Assembly (NCBI RefSeq): GCF_000272105.2
Contig: NZ_AJZD02000032.1
Location: 62,001-126,000, forward strand
Reading direction: 5' to 3'
Source: Vibrio splendidus 12E03
GTDB lineage: Bacteria > Pseudomonadota > Gammaproteobacteria > Enterobacterales > Vibrionaceae
Length of the DNA stretch: 64,000 nucleotides
Both the position numbers and the translations under genes were made by a program. Under the pieces are notes generated by a model. It had not been told where the DNA came from. It made no database searches and saw nothing but the letters and a program-made list of their open reading frames with translations. Positions 1-8,114 of the stretch are shown piece by piece (within the stretch, counting starts at the first letter, position 1; every line of letters begins with the position of its first letter).

Positions 1-135
1 ACCGATAGAACCACCGAGTGCACAATAAACTAAAGCACGTTGCGGAACGTTAAACACCAATGCAAACCCAACAGCAGGAATAGCGGCGAAAAACATATCG
101 TTGAGCAGACCTAAAAACAGTTCGAAAATACTCAT
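1..135 (-). CDS. yjjB: ThrE/YjjB-type exporter small subunit (partial)
   Basis: This is the N-terminal part (about 45 residues) of a membrane protein that runs off the left edge. It begins [11 protein letters not shown] and contains a hydrophobic segment followed by a [17 protein letters not shown] stretch, typical of the small (YjjB, DUF3815) half of two-component ThrE-type exporters. Its ATG overlaps the TAA stop of the upstream gene (TAATG), so the two are translationally coupled. YjjP/YjjB in E. coli has been linked to dicarboxylate (succinate) export, and the ThrE family to threonine/serine export. The substrate here is not shown by the sequence. Confidence 0.8.
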   Translation of the reverse strand, partial: MSIFELFLGLLNDMFFAAIPAVGFALVFNVPQRALVYCALGGSIG

Positions 136-902
136 TAGCTTGCCCACCCCCAAACATCTGATAGACTCATCGCCGCGACAATGCCCAAGCTCGTCGCCAG
201 AGTTAATAAGCTGGCCATGGTAAAGCGCGCTAACCCCATATTAATATGGCCTTTAAGCATATCAGCGACGGAGTTAATCAGAGGAAAACCAGGTACTAAC
301 ATTAATACAGATGAAGCCATCACGATCGTGGGTTGGCCGCCAATATTGTAAAGTACGGCTTGAGCTGAAATGGTCGTGGTAACGAATGCTGTGATAGCAA
401 AGTTTAATAGCGGATTGAAATGGCGGTGCCCAATTTCTTGTCTGACGATCATACCGCAAGCTGAAGCAATAAAAGTCATCATGAAGACTTGCCAGTCTCC
501 GCCCGCAAGGTGGCTAAAAGAGGCGCACGACAACCCTATCATCACAACCACTAACCAACGGTTGTAGCGCTCGGGGCTGATGTTTTGAATCTTTTTATAC
601 GCCAAATCATAATCGAGAATTCCCTTCTCCATCATGATGCAAATGCGTTGAATGTCGGTGATAACCTGCATGTTAATGCCACGATCAGCACAACTTCGAG
701 TAGTGGTAATACAGTGATCATCCATTACGGTAGTTACAACAAGCGCATTGGCTGACAGTGCGACTTCAACCTCATTCACCCCACAAGCAATACCGATGCG
801 ACGCATGATATCGCCGACCAGAGTGCTCTCTGCCCCGTGCGCCAATAACATTTGTCCTGATTGAGCGACGAGTCTTGAGATCGCTCTTTGCTTTGATGCC
901 AT
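135..902 (-). CDS. yjjP: ThrE/YjjP-type exporter large subunit
   Basis: A 255-residue inner-membrane protein of the ThrE/DUF1212 family. The first ~110 residues are a soluble domain ([12 protein letters not shown] near the N-terminus, then [11 protein letters not shown] and the [10 protein letters not shown] region), followed by about five hydrophobic segments from residue ~117 to the end. That is the layout of E. coli YjjP. It overlaps the next gene (YjjB-like) by one base at TAATG, so the two probably form one exporter. It is transcribed away from obgE, whose terminator lies between them, so it should have its own promoter in the ~160 bp upstream. The substrate (threonine/serine or dicarboxylate) is inferred only from the family. 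Confidence 0.85.
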   Translation of the reverse strand: MASKQRAISRLVAQSGQMLLAHGAESTLVGDIMRRIGIACGVNEVEVALSANALVVTTVMDDHCITTTRSCADRGINMQVITDIQRICIMMEKGILDYDLAYKKIQNISPERYNRWLVVVMIGLSCASFSHLAGGDWQVFMMTFIASACGMIVRQEIGHRHFNPLLNFAITAFVTTTISAQAVLYNIGGQPTIVMASSVLMLVPGFPLINSVADMLKGHINMGLARFTMASLLTLATSLGIVAAMSLSDVWGWAS

Positions 903-980
903 GATTTCCTTCCCATAGGCGTTAATTATCTAAAGATAAATTTTGCATAAAAAACAGCAAGACGTCATGATTTAGATACA

Positions 981-1007
981 AAAAAACCGCAATTTTCATT
1001 GCGGTTT
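981..1007 (-). terminator. Rho-independent terminator of obgE
   Basis: A perfect 9-bp stem (984-992 with 999-1007, core AACCGCAA) around a 6-base loop. Read leftward it is followed by a run of U (the A-run 981-986). It closes the leftward obgE transcript before the yjjP promoter region. Confidence 0.85.
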
Positions 1008-1066
1008 AATAAAACTATCAGTGTACTCGTAAGAAACGACCGATGCGTTATGAGAAACTAAGAGGA

Positions 1067-2242
<1,176 letters not shown>

Positions 2243-2393
2243 TTAACTCCGCACTTACGTTGCGTTACCACTCATCAAGGAGTGATATAAATTCTAGCAG
2301 ATCCGTGTTTAGATCGATCACCTAAGATCTAGGCCGACCTGCAACCAAGGAACAAATAAGGAGAGGTTCTTTGCTTCTTATTTTTTACAAAAC

Positions 2394-2450
2394 AAACGGC
2401 TTCTTAAAAACCAAACTGTTTCTCAAAAATAAAACGGCTTCTCAAAACCA
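2394..2450. repeat. Three imperfect ~19-bp tandem units
   Basis: Units at about 2394-2412, 2413-2431 and 2432-2450 share the pattern AAACGGCTTCTnAAAAACC with a few changes (the middle copy reads AAACTGTTTCTCAAAAAT). A-tracts therefore recur about every two helical turns upstream of obgE. No function is known to me. Confidence 0.6.
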
Positions 2451-2486
2451 AAACAAGAGCGTCTGCTTTTTTATTCTTGCTATAAA

Positions 2487-2512
2487 TAAAAAACCCTGCC
2501 GAATCGGCAGGG
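2487..2512 (-). terminator. Terminator after rpmA
   Basis: A 7-bp GC-rich stem CCCTGCC/GGCAGGG (2494-2500 with 2506-2512). Read leftward it is followed by a U-rich tract (A-rich 2487-2493). It ends the rplU-rpmA transcript. Confidence 0.85.
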
Positions 2513-2562
2513 CTTTTGAATTCAGCTTGAAAGCTAATAACATAATCTAGTTAAAGATTAAA

Positions 2563-2820
2563 TTACTCAGCTTCGATGCTTACAAACTTACGGTTTTTAG
2601 GACCTTTAACAGCAAATTTCACTTTACCTTCAGTAAGAGCGAAAAGAGTGTGGTCTTTACCGATGCCAACGTTTGTGCCAGCGTGGAACTTAGTACCACG
2701 TTGACGAACGATGATGTTACCTGCAAGAACAGATTCACCACCAAAACGCTTAACACCAAGACGTTTGCTTTCTGAATCGCGGCCGTTATTAGTAGAACCG
2801 CCAGCTTTTTTATGTGCCAT
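2563..2820 (-). CDS. rpmA: 50S ribosomal protein L27
   Basis: An 85-residue bL27 starting [24 protein letters not shown]. The N-terminal tail reaches the peptidyl-transferase centre, and there is no cleavable extension of the Firmicutes type. Its length and the sequence [13 protein letters not shown] match the family exactly. It lies 19 bp downstream of rplU in the classic rplU-rpmA operon and is followed by a strong terminator. Confidence 0.98.
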   Translation of the reverse strand: MAHKKAGGSTNNGRDSESKRLGVKRFGGESVLAGNIIVRQRGTKFHAGTNVGIGKDHTLFALTEGKVKFAVKGPKNRKFVSIEAE

Positions 2821-2839
2821 TGTTAAACTCTCCTAATAC

Positions 2840-3151
2840 TTAAGCGTTAATGCCAGTGATTTTCACTTCAGTGAACCACTGACGGTGACCAGCTTGCTTA
2901 CGCGAGTGCTTACGACGACGGAACTTAACGATTTTTACTTTATCGCCACGACCGTGTTGTACTACTTCTGCAGTAACCTTGCCACCTTCAACAAGAGGTG
3001 CACCAACAGCGATTTCTTCGCCGTTAGCAACAAGAAGAACTTTATCAAATTCAACAGTTGCACCAGTTTCAACGTCTAATTTCTCTAAACGAAGTGTTTG
3101 ACCTTCGCTTACTCGGTGTTGTTTGCCACCAGATTGGAAAACAGCGTACAT
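2840..3151 (-). CDS. rplU: 50S ribosomal protein L21
   Basis: A 103-residue bL21. It begins [18 protein letters not shown] and contains the family signature [26 protein letters not shown] near the C-terminus. It is the first gene of the rplU-rpmA operon and is divergent from ispB across 268 bp, the arrangement also seen in E. coli and V. cholerae. Confidence 0.98.
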   Translation of the reverse strand: MYAVFQSGGKQHRVSEGQTLRLEKLDVETGATVEFDKVLLVANGEEIAVGAPLVEGGKVTAEVVQHGRGDKVKIVKFRRRKHSRKQAGHRQWFTEVKITGINA

Positions 3152-3419
3152 ATTTTACTCCGCTTTTTCCGCACAGCCTATGGTTGTTAATTGTACAACT
3201 CGGGTGTGCGCTAAACTAATCAATAGGGCGCAGATTCTACGGGAATCATGGCGCTATGACAAGCCATATTTTTAAAAAATTGGCGAAAACCTGTTCGCCA
3301 AAGAAAAGTGCGGCAATCATGCCCTTTAGCGATGTATTAATCAACGTTTTTTAGTGTATTATTCAACAATTAAATACAACGTATAAGCCTTACAGGGTCT
3401 AACTTCAGCCGGATGAACA

Positions 3420-4391
3420 ATGGATTTTAAAGCTATCCAAACGCTTACTGCCAATGATATGGCAAAAGTGAATGAAACAATTCAAGCCCAACTTAATTCT
3501 GACGTAAGTTTAATCAACCAGCTTGGTTTTTATATCGTTAGCGGTGGTGGCAAACGCCTACGCCCTTTGCTTGCTCTTTTATCTGCTCGCGCACTTGGTT
3601 ATCAAGGTGAAGCTCATATCACCTCTGCAGCCTTTATCGAGTTTATTCACACCGCAACCCTTCTTCACGACGATGTTGTCGACGAATCGGACATGAGACG
3701 CGGTAAAGCGACGGCCAATGCCGCTTTTGGTAATGCCGCTAGCGTTTTGGTGGGTGACTTTATCTACACACGCTCATTCCAAATGATGACAACACTAGGA
3801 TCCTTAAAGATCCTCGAGCTAATGAGTGAAGCGGTAAACGTAATTGCCGAGGGTGAAGTTCAACAATTAATGAACTGCAATAACCCAGACACCACAGAAG
3901 AAAGCTACATGCAGGTGATCTACTCTAAGACCGCTCGCTTGTTCGAAGCTGCAACGCAAATCGGCGCGATTCTTACTGAGTCATCACCAGAGATCGAAAC
4001 AGCAATGCAGAACTATGGTAAATACCTAGGCACCGCTTTCCAACTGATTGACGATGTGATGGATTACACTGCAGATGGTAAAGAGATGGGTAAAAACGTT
4101 GGTGACGATCTAGCCGAAGGCAAACCAACACTGCCTCTACTTTACGCAATGCATAATGGCTCTCCTGAACAAGCAAGCATGATTCGTGAAGCGATTGAGA
4201 AAGCGAACGGCATGGAACGTCTTGACGATATTATGGCTGTAATGAAAGAGACAGGCTCTTTAGAGTACACAACAAATAAAGCCTACGAAGAGGCCGATAA
4301 AGCCATCGCTGAGCTTTCTGTACTTCCTGACTCAGAATATAAGCAAGCGCTAACCACGCTCGCACACTTAGCTGTTAAACGCAGTAAGTAA
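3420..4391 (+). CDS. ispB: Octaprenyl diphosphate synthase
   Basis: A 323-residue trans-polyprenyl diphosphate synthase that extends farnesyl diphosphate with isopentenyl diphosphate to make the ubiquinone/menaquinone side chain. Both aspartate-rich motifs are present: the first HDDVVDESDMRRG at about residues 82-95, and the second QLIDDVMDY at about 205-215. GGGKRLRP near residue 42 binds substrate. The start MDFKAIQ is supported because the upstream ATG at 3413 is out of frame and stops at once. It is a monocistronic gene divergent from rplU and closed by a terminator at 4435-4461. Confidence 0.96.
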   Translation: MDFKAIQTLTANDMAKVNETIQAQLNSDVSLINQLGFYIVSGGGKRLRPLLALLSARALGYQGEAHITSAAFIEFIHTATLLHDDVVDESDMRRGKATANAAFGNAASVLVGDFIYTRSFQMMTTLGSLKILELMSEAVNVIAEGEVQQLMNCNNPDTTEESYMQVIYSKTARLFEAATQIGAILTESSPEIETAMQNYGKYLGTAFQLIDDVMDYTADGKEMGKNVGDDLAEGKPTLPLLYAMHNGSPEQASMIREAIEKANGMERLDDIMAVMKETGSLEYTTNKAYEEADKAIAELSVLPDSEYKQALTTLAHLAVKRSK

Positions 4392-4434
4392 GCAGGTTAA
4401 TAGACAACTCGCTTCTAGCTTCTATATAAATAAC

Positions 4435-4461
4435 AAAAAAAGAGCCTCAGGGCTCTTTTTT
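4435..4461. terminator. Bidirectional terminator after ispB
   Basis: Stem AGAGCC/GGCTCT (4441-4446 with 4451-4456) flanked by A-run and T-run on both sides. It can end ispB (+) and the small gene at 4496-4687 (-). Confidence 0.85.
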
Positions 4462-4495
4462 CAGTTTTGAACAAATATTTGTAAGAGCGCCAAAT

Positions 4496-4687
4496 TCAAT
4501 ATCGGCTCGCTTCTAATGATAACGGCAGTTGAGCTTCAATTTCTTCAAGCTCTTCCATTGGCACTGCGTATTGCTCATGCCCGTTGTAAGTCTCTACTAA
4601 CGCGTACTGCTCTTGCTCATCAATGACCAACACTTTTCCTAAGTGCCCCAAATATTCGACATTCATACCTTTCTGAACAGTAGCCAT
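4496..4687 (-). CDS. Small conserved-looking protein, unknown function
   Basis: A 63-residue acidic protein beginning MATVQKGMNVEYLGHLGKV. I do not recognise a named family. The pattern of short beta strands with glycines (GMNVEYLGHLGKVLVIDEQEQYALVETYNG) followed by an acidic MEELEEIEAQ segment suggests a small SH3-like barrel, but that is inference. The frame stays open 20 codons further upstream to 4747, but that extension runs into the mdh terminator hairpin. I therefore prefer the internal ATG, which has a purine-rich GAAGG about 10 bases upstream. It lies convergent to ispB and downstream of mdh on the same strand. Confidence 0.7.
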   Translation of the reverse strand: MATVQKGMNVEYLGHLGKVLVIDEQEQYALVETYNGHEQYAVPMEELEEIEAQLPLSLEASRY

Positions 4688-4745
4688 CACATTTACCTTC
4701 ACCTTGGTTTTGGAGGTACATACGAATAGCTTTAACTGCAGGATC

Positions 4746-4770
4746 AAAAAAGCCGATCATAATGACCGGC
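4746..4770 (-). terminator. Terminator after mdh
   Basis: Hairpin 4752-4770 (arms GCCG.TCAT and ATGA.CGGC with one G-U pair). Read leftward it is followed by six U (A-run 4746-4751). It ends the mdh transcript. Confidence 0.75.
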
Positions 4771-4810
4771 CCTCATTAGCAATGTTAACCTGAGTTAAAT
4801 GCTGTATCGC

Positions 4811-5746
4811 TTATTTAGCGAATTCAACACCAATCTCGATGTCGCCATTTAGCGTTTCAAGCATACTATCTAAAGCGTTACGTTCGAAGTCGCTCAGCTC
4901 ACCATAGCTAAGGATCGCTTCAGCGCCCTCTTTGCCTAGTTTAACTGGCTGTGCGAAGAATGGAGCGTGCTCACCTTCACCTTCAACGTATGCACATTCA
5001 ATCACGTTCTCTTCACCTTGAAGCGCTTTCACTAGAGCAAGACCGAAACGACAAGCCGCTTGACCCATAGACAGTGTCGCACTGCCGCCGCCAGCTTTAG
5101 CTTCTACTACTTCAGTACCTGCATTTTGGATGCGAGTCGTTAGCGCTGCAATTTCTTCATCAGTGAACTCTACGCCTTCAACTTGAGAAAGCAGAGGAAG
5201 GATCGTTACGCCTGAGTGACCGCCGATAACAGGAACACGAATGTCGCCTGGATCTTTGTCTTTTAGTTCAGCAACGAACGTTTCAGAACGAATCACATCA
5301 AGAGTCGTAATACCGAATAGGCGACGCTTGTCGTAAACACCTGCTTTCTTGAGTACTTCAGCCGCGATTGGCACTGTTGTGTTTACTGGGTTAGTGATGA
5401 TACCAACACAAGCAGTAGGACAAGTAACTGCGATTTTCTCTGCAAGAGACTTAACAATGCCAGCGTTCACATTGAAAAGATCCGCACGATCCATACCAGG
5501 CTTACGAGCAACACCTGCTGAAATAAGTACAACATCAGCACCTTCTAGTGCTGGTGTTGGATCTTCACCCGCGTAACCTTTGATCGAAACGGGCGTTGGG
5601 ATATGGCTAAGATCGGCAGCAACACCCGGTGTTACCGGTGCGATATCGTAAAGTGCAAGATCTGAACCAGCAGGTAGGCGGTTCTTAAGTAGTAGGGCTA
5701 GGGCTTGACCGATGCCACCAGCGGCACCAATAACAGCTACTTTCAT
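4811..5746 (-). CDS. mdh: Malate dehydrogenase
   Basis: A 311-residue NAD-dependent malate dehydrogenase of the TCA cycle, interconverting malate and oxaloacetate. The Rossmann motif [15 protein letters not shown] is at residues 7-21. The substrate loop [13 protein letters not shown] carries the arginines that select dicarboxylates. The catalytic histidine lies in [13 protein letters not shown] at about residues 173-185. Length and sequence match the enterobacterial/Vibrio enzyme. A strong Shine-Dalgarno (AAGGAG) lies just upstream of the ATG. It is divergent from argR, as in many gammaproteobacteria. Confidence 0.98.
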   Translation of the reverse strand: MKVAVIGAAGGIGQALALLLKNRLPAGSDLALYDIAPVTPGVAADLSHIPTPVSIKGYAGEDPTPALEGADVVLISAGVARKPGMDRADLFNVNAGIVKSLAEKIAVTCPTACVGIITNPVNTTVPIAAEVLKKAGVYDKRRLFGITTLDVIRSETFVAELKDKDPGDIRVPVIGGHSGVTILPLLSQVEGVEFTDEEIAALTTRIQNAGTEVVEAKAGGGSATLSMGQAACRFGLALVKALQGEENVIECAYVEGEGEHAPFFAQPVKLGKEGAEAILSYGELSDFERNALDSMLETLNGDIEIGVEFAK

Positions 5747-5826
5747 TGTTATTCTCCTTGAGAGCTTTCTCTTATAGATTCTTTGTAGGGTAATTCTTGA
5801 GCTAAATCTAAGTTAAAAAACTATAT

Positions 5827-5849
5827 TAATCACAAAGTGATTACAATCA
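5827..5849. promoter_or_regulatory. Overlapping palindromes upstream of mdh
   Basis: TAATCAC-AAA-GTGATTA (5827-5843) is a perfect 7-bp inverted repeat, and TGATT-AC-AATCA (5838-5849) overlaps it. They lie about 80-100 bp upstream of the mdh start, a plausible operator position. The regulator is unknown; the half-sites face the wrong way for a CRP site. Confidence 0.4.
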
Positions 5850-6024
5850 ATTAACGCTAGCTTTGCGACTTCGCGCAAGTCAATAAAACCGTGCTACACA
5901 GCAAGTTCGCATTATGGCGATAATCGACTGAAATAACAAAATAAGTCGTCGCAAATAACACATTATTCTATTAAATATTTACAGTGATATGACTAACAAA
6001 TTACAGGGATGTTTTGGCTAAAAT

Positions 6025-6076
6025 TGAATATGTATGCGAGAATATGCAAACATCTTTGTTAATGAATAAGAATGAC
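6025..6076. promoter_or_regulatory. argR: ARG-box-like operator of argR
   Basis: TGAATATGTATGCG (6025-6038) fits the ARG half-site pattern TGnATwwwwATnCA at nearly every position. TGAATAAGAATGAC (6063-6076), two bases before the argR ATG, is a weaker copy. Paired ARG boxes at argR mediate autorepression in enterobacteria, and the same is inferred here. Confidence 0.55.
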
Positions 6077-6078
6077 AT

Positions 6079-6549
6079 ATGCGCAATACAGAAAAGCAAG
6101 ACAACTTAGTTCGTGCATTTAAAGCCTTACTAAAAGAAGAACGTTTTGGCTCACAAGGCGAAATTGTAGATGCCCTAAAACACGAAGGTTTTGAAAGCAT
6201 CAACCAGTCTAAAGTCTCGCGTATGTTAACCAAGTTTGGTGCCGTTCGAACTCGTAACGCAAAAATGGAGATGGTTTACTGTCTTCCTGCTGAACTGGGT
6301 GTTCCGACAGTTTCTAGCTCTTTACGAGAATTAGTACTAGATATTGACCACAACAATGCATTAGTTGTGATACACACTGGCCCTGGTGCAGCTCAGCTTA
6401 TCGCTCGCTTATTAGACTCACTAGGTAAGTCGGAAGGCATACTGGGTGTGGTCGCGGGTGATGACACTATCTTTATTACTCCAACGTTATCGGTTACCAC
6501 TAAGCAACTGTTTGATTCTGTGTGCGAACTGTTTGAATACGCAGGATAA
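6079..6549 (+). CDS. argR: Arginine repressor ArgR
   Basis: A 156-residue hexameric regulator that binds L-arginine and represses arginine biosynthesis. Residues 1-~70 form the winged helix ([43 protein letters not shown], recognition helix SKVSRMLTK). The C-terminal domain carries the oligomerisation and arginine-binding segment [16 protein letters not shown], then the [13 protein letters not shown] motif with the ligand-contacting aspartates. The start [18 protein letters not shown] is in register with the family. Its position divergent from mdh is conserved. Confidence 0.97.
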   Translation: MRNTEKQDNLVRAFKALLKEERFGSQGEIVDALKHEGFESINQSKVSRMLTKFGAVRTRNAKMEMVYCLPAELGVPTVSSSLRELVLDIDHNNALVVIHTGPGAAQLIARLLDSLGKSEGILGVVAGDDTIFITPTLSVTTKQLFDSVCELFEYAG

Positions 6550-6583
6550 TTGATCACTGTTTCATAACTATCAGCCTTACTAA

Positions 6584-6616
6584 TGGATCACGAACATCTA
6601 TTCGCTTCGTGATCCA
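6584..6616. repeat. Perfect 11-bp inverted repeat after argR
   Basis: TGGATCACGAA (6584-6594) pairs with TTCGTGATCCA (6606-6616) around an 11-base loop. There is no U-run after it. It may fold at the 3' end of the argR mRNA or serve as an operator, and its right arm overlaps the CRP-like site. Confidence 0.6.
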
Positions 6617-6623
6617 AATCACA
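6608..6623. promoter_or_regulatory. Predicted CRP binding site
   Basis: CGTGA-TCCAAA-TCACA matches the CRP consensus TGTGA-N6-TCACA at nine of ten conserved positions. It lies about 270 bp upstream of the TRAP solute receptor, consistent with carbon-source control of uptake, although the distance is long. Confidence 0.5.
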
Positions 6624-6818
6624 TCCTAGAATATCCATACACCCTTCCTGAAATTACACTAAATCATTGATTTTAAAAAACTCAGTAGTAAATTAAACAC
6701 GAGATCTAGACATCATTTGTTAGATTTTTCAGCTATACCTTTTAACATTCGAGTAATTTTCTGCCAATTTTTGATATTATTCAGACACTTTTTCATCACA
6801 TGGATTGAAAAAGGTGCC

Positions 6819-6835
6819 GTTTCCAAATAGGAAAC
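6819..6835. promoter_or_regulatory. Inverted repeat, possible operator
   Basis: GTTTCC-AAATA-GGAAAC, a perfect 6-bp inverted repeat, lies about 57 bp upstream of the TAXI receptor start. It is within the likely promoter or leader. The regulator is unknown. Confidence 0.35.
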
Positions 6836-6891
6836 TCCAGAAACAACTACACTTGTTTTTGGGTTAATAATGAATAAAGGAAGGGAAATTC

Positions 6892-7860
6892 ATGGCATTT
6901 ACCAAACTTATCAAAGTTGGTGCTATTGCAGCTGCTGTAATGGGCGCTGGCGCTGTTAACGCTCAAGAGTTCATCACAATTGGTACTGGTTCAGTAACAG
7001 GTGTTTACTACCCAACTGGTGGTGCGATTTGTAAGCTAGTGAACAAGGGCCGCAAAGACCACAACATTCGTTGTTCTGTAGAGTCTACTGGTGGTTCAAT
7101 CTACAACGTTAACACCATCCGTGCTGGTGAACTAGATTTCGGTGTTGTTCAGTCTGACTGGCAGTACCATGGCTACAACGGTACAAGTAAGTTCAAAGAT
7201 CAGGGCGAGTACAAAAAACTACGCGCTATGTTCTCTCTACACACAGAACCGTTCAACATCATCGCTCGTACCGATGCTGGTATTAACAATGTTGCAGACC
7301 TAGCTGGTAAGCGTGTAAACATTGGCAACCCGGGCTCTGGTGACCGTGCAACTATGGGTGTTGTAATGGACGCGATGGGTTGGACTAACGACAGCTTCAA
7401 GCTTGCTTCTGAACTTAAAGGTTCTGAGCGTTCACAAGCACTTTGTGACAACAAGATTGATGCATTCATCTACATGGTTGGCCACCCGAACGGATCAATC
7501 AAAGAAGCAACAACGTCTTGTGACGCAAAACTGGTTTCAGCAACGGGTCCACAGATCGACAAGATCGTAGCTGAAAACCCATACTACGCATACAGCACAG
7601 TCCCTGCAGGTATGTATCGTGGTACAGACGCTGACGTAAACAGCTTCGGTGTTGCAGCAACTATGGTAACCACTTCAGACGTTTCTGATGAAGTTGCATA
7701 CAACGTTGCTAAGGCAGTATTTGAAAACTTTGACACTTTCAAACGCCTACACCCAGCATTTGCTAACCTGAAAAAAGAAGACATGGTTAAAGCGGGTATC
7801 TCTATCCCTCTTCACCCAGGTGCAGAAAAATACTACAAAGAAGTGGGCCTTCTAAAGTAA
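6892..7860 (+). CDS. TAXI-family TRAP transporter solute receptor
   Basis: A 322-residue periplasmic solute-binding protein. A signal peptide (MAFTKLIKVGAIAAAVMGAGAVNAQEF) probably ends at AQA-like NAQ-EF near residue 25. The mature part opens FITIGTGSVTGVYYPTGGAICKLVN, the hallmark of TAXI (TRAP-associated extracytoplasmic immunogenic) receptors. It continues with RAGELDFGVVQSDWQYHGYNG and the loop VNIGNPGSGDRATMGVVMDAMGW. It delivers an unknown solute (family members take up glutamate and other organic acids) to the fused permease encoded next. A strong hairpin follows, so it is likely made in excess over the permease. Confidence 0.93.
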   Translation: MAFTKLIKVGAIAAAVMGAGAVNAQEFITIGTGSVTGVYYPTGGAICKLVNKGRKDHNIRCSVESTGGSIYNVNTIRAGELDFGVVQSDWQYHGYNGTSKFKDQGEYKKLRAMFSLHTEPFNIIARTDAGINNVADLAGKRVNIGNPGSGDRATMGVVMDAMGWTNDSFKLASELKGSERSQALCDNKIDAFIYMVGHPNGSIKEATTSCDAKLVSATGPQIDKIVAENPYYAYSTVPAGMYRGTDADVNSFGVAATMVTTSDVSDEVAYNVAKAVFENFDTFKRLHPAFANLKKEDMVKAGISIPLHPGAEKYYKEVGLLK

Positions 7861-7880
7861 TTCTACTTTAAGCCTACTAC

Positions 7881-7915
7881 ACCAATAAGGAGGCTGGTCC
7901 TCCTTATTGGTTTTT
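7881..7915 (+). terminator. Strong hairpin between TAXI receptor and permease
   Basis: A perfect 13-bp stem (7881-7893 with 7899-7911, core CCAATAAGGAGG) with a 5-base loop, followed by TTTTT. It is a classic intrinsic terminator inside the unit. Partial read-through would give many receptors per permease. Confidence 0.85.
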
Positions 7916-8114
7916 CACGTTTTATAAAAATAACTTAAGTGAAAAGAGCAAACCTTTAAGTTTCTCCAATTTGGCGAACTTACCTTCGTATCAAGCCTAA
8001 GACAAAGACGAACAAAAAACGCATTTCCCTATCCATTCACTACACTAGATAGGAAAGAAATAACGTCTCGTTGTTCGTAAGAAAGGCGGACCATCAATAA
8101 TAAGGATAAAGTAC

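Larger units (their letters stand above)
5747..6078. promoter_or_regulatory. Divergent mdh-argR control region
   Basis: A 332-bp gene-free region between two divergent starts. Towards mdh it contains a perfect palindrome (5827-5843) overlapped by a second (5838-5849). Towards argR it contains ARG-box-like sites (6025-6076). No small gene is apparent. Confidence 0.7.
6550..6891. promoter_or_regulatory. Control region upstream of the TRAP/TAXI unit
   Basis: A 342-bp gap without a gene. It contains a perfect long inverted repeat (6584-6616), a CRP-like site (6608-6623) and a second inverted repeat (6819-6835), followed by a strong ribosome binding site (AAGGAAGGG) for the solute receptor at 6892. 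Confidence 0.65.

Noticed and set aside
4688..4747. 20-codon extension of the small gene at 4496
   Set aside because: The extension includes the mdh terminator hairpin and U-run.
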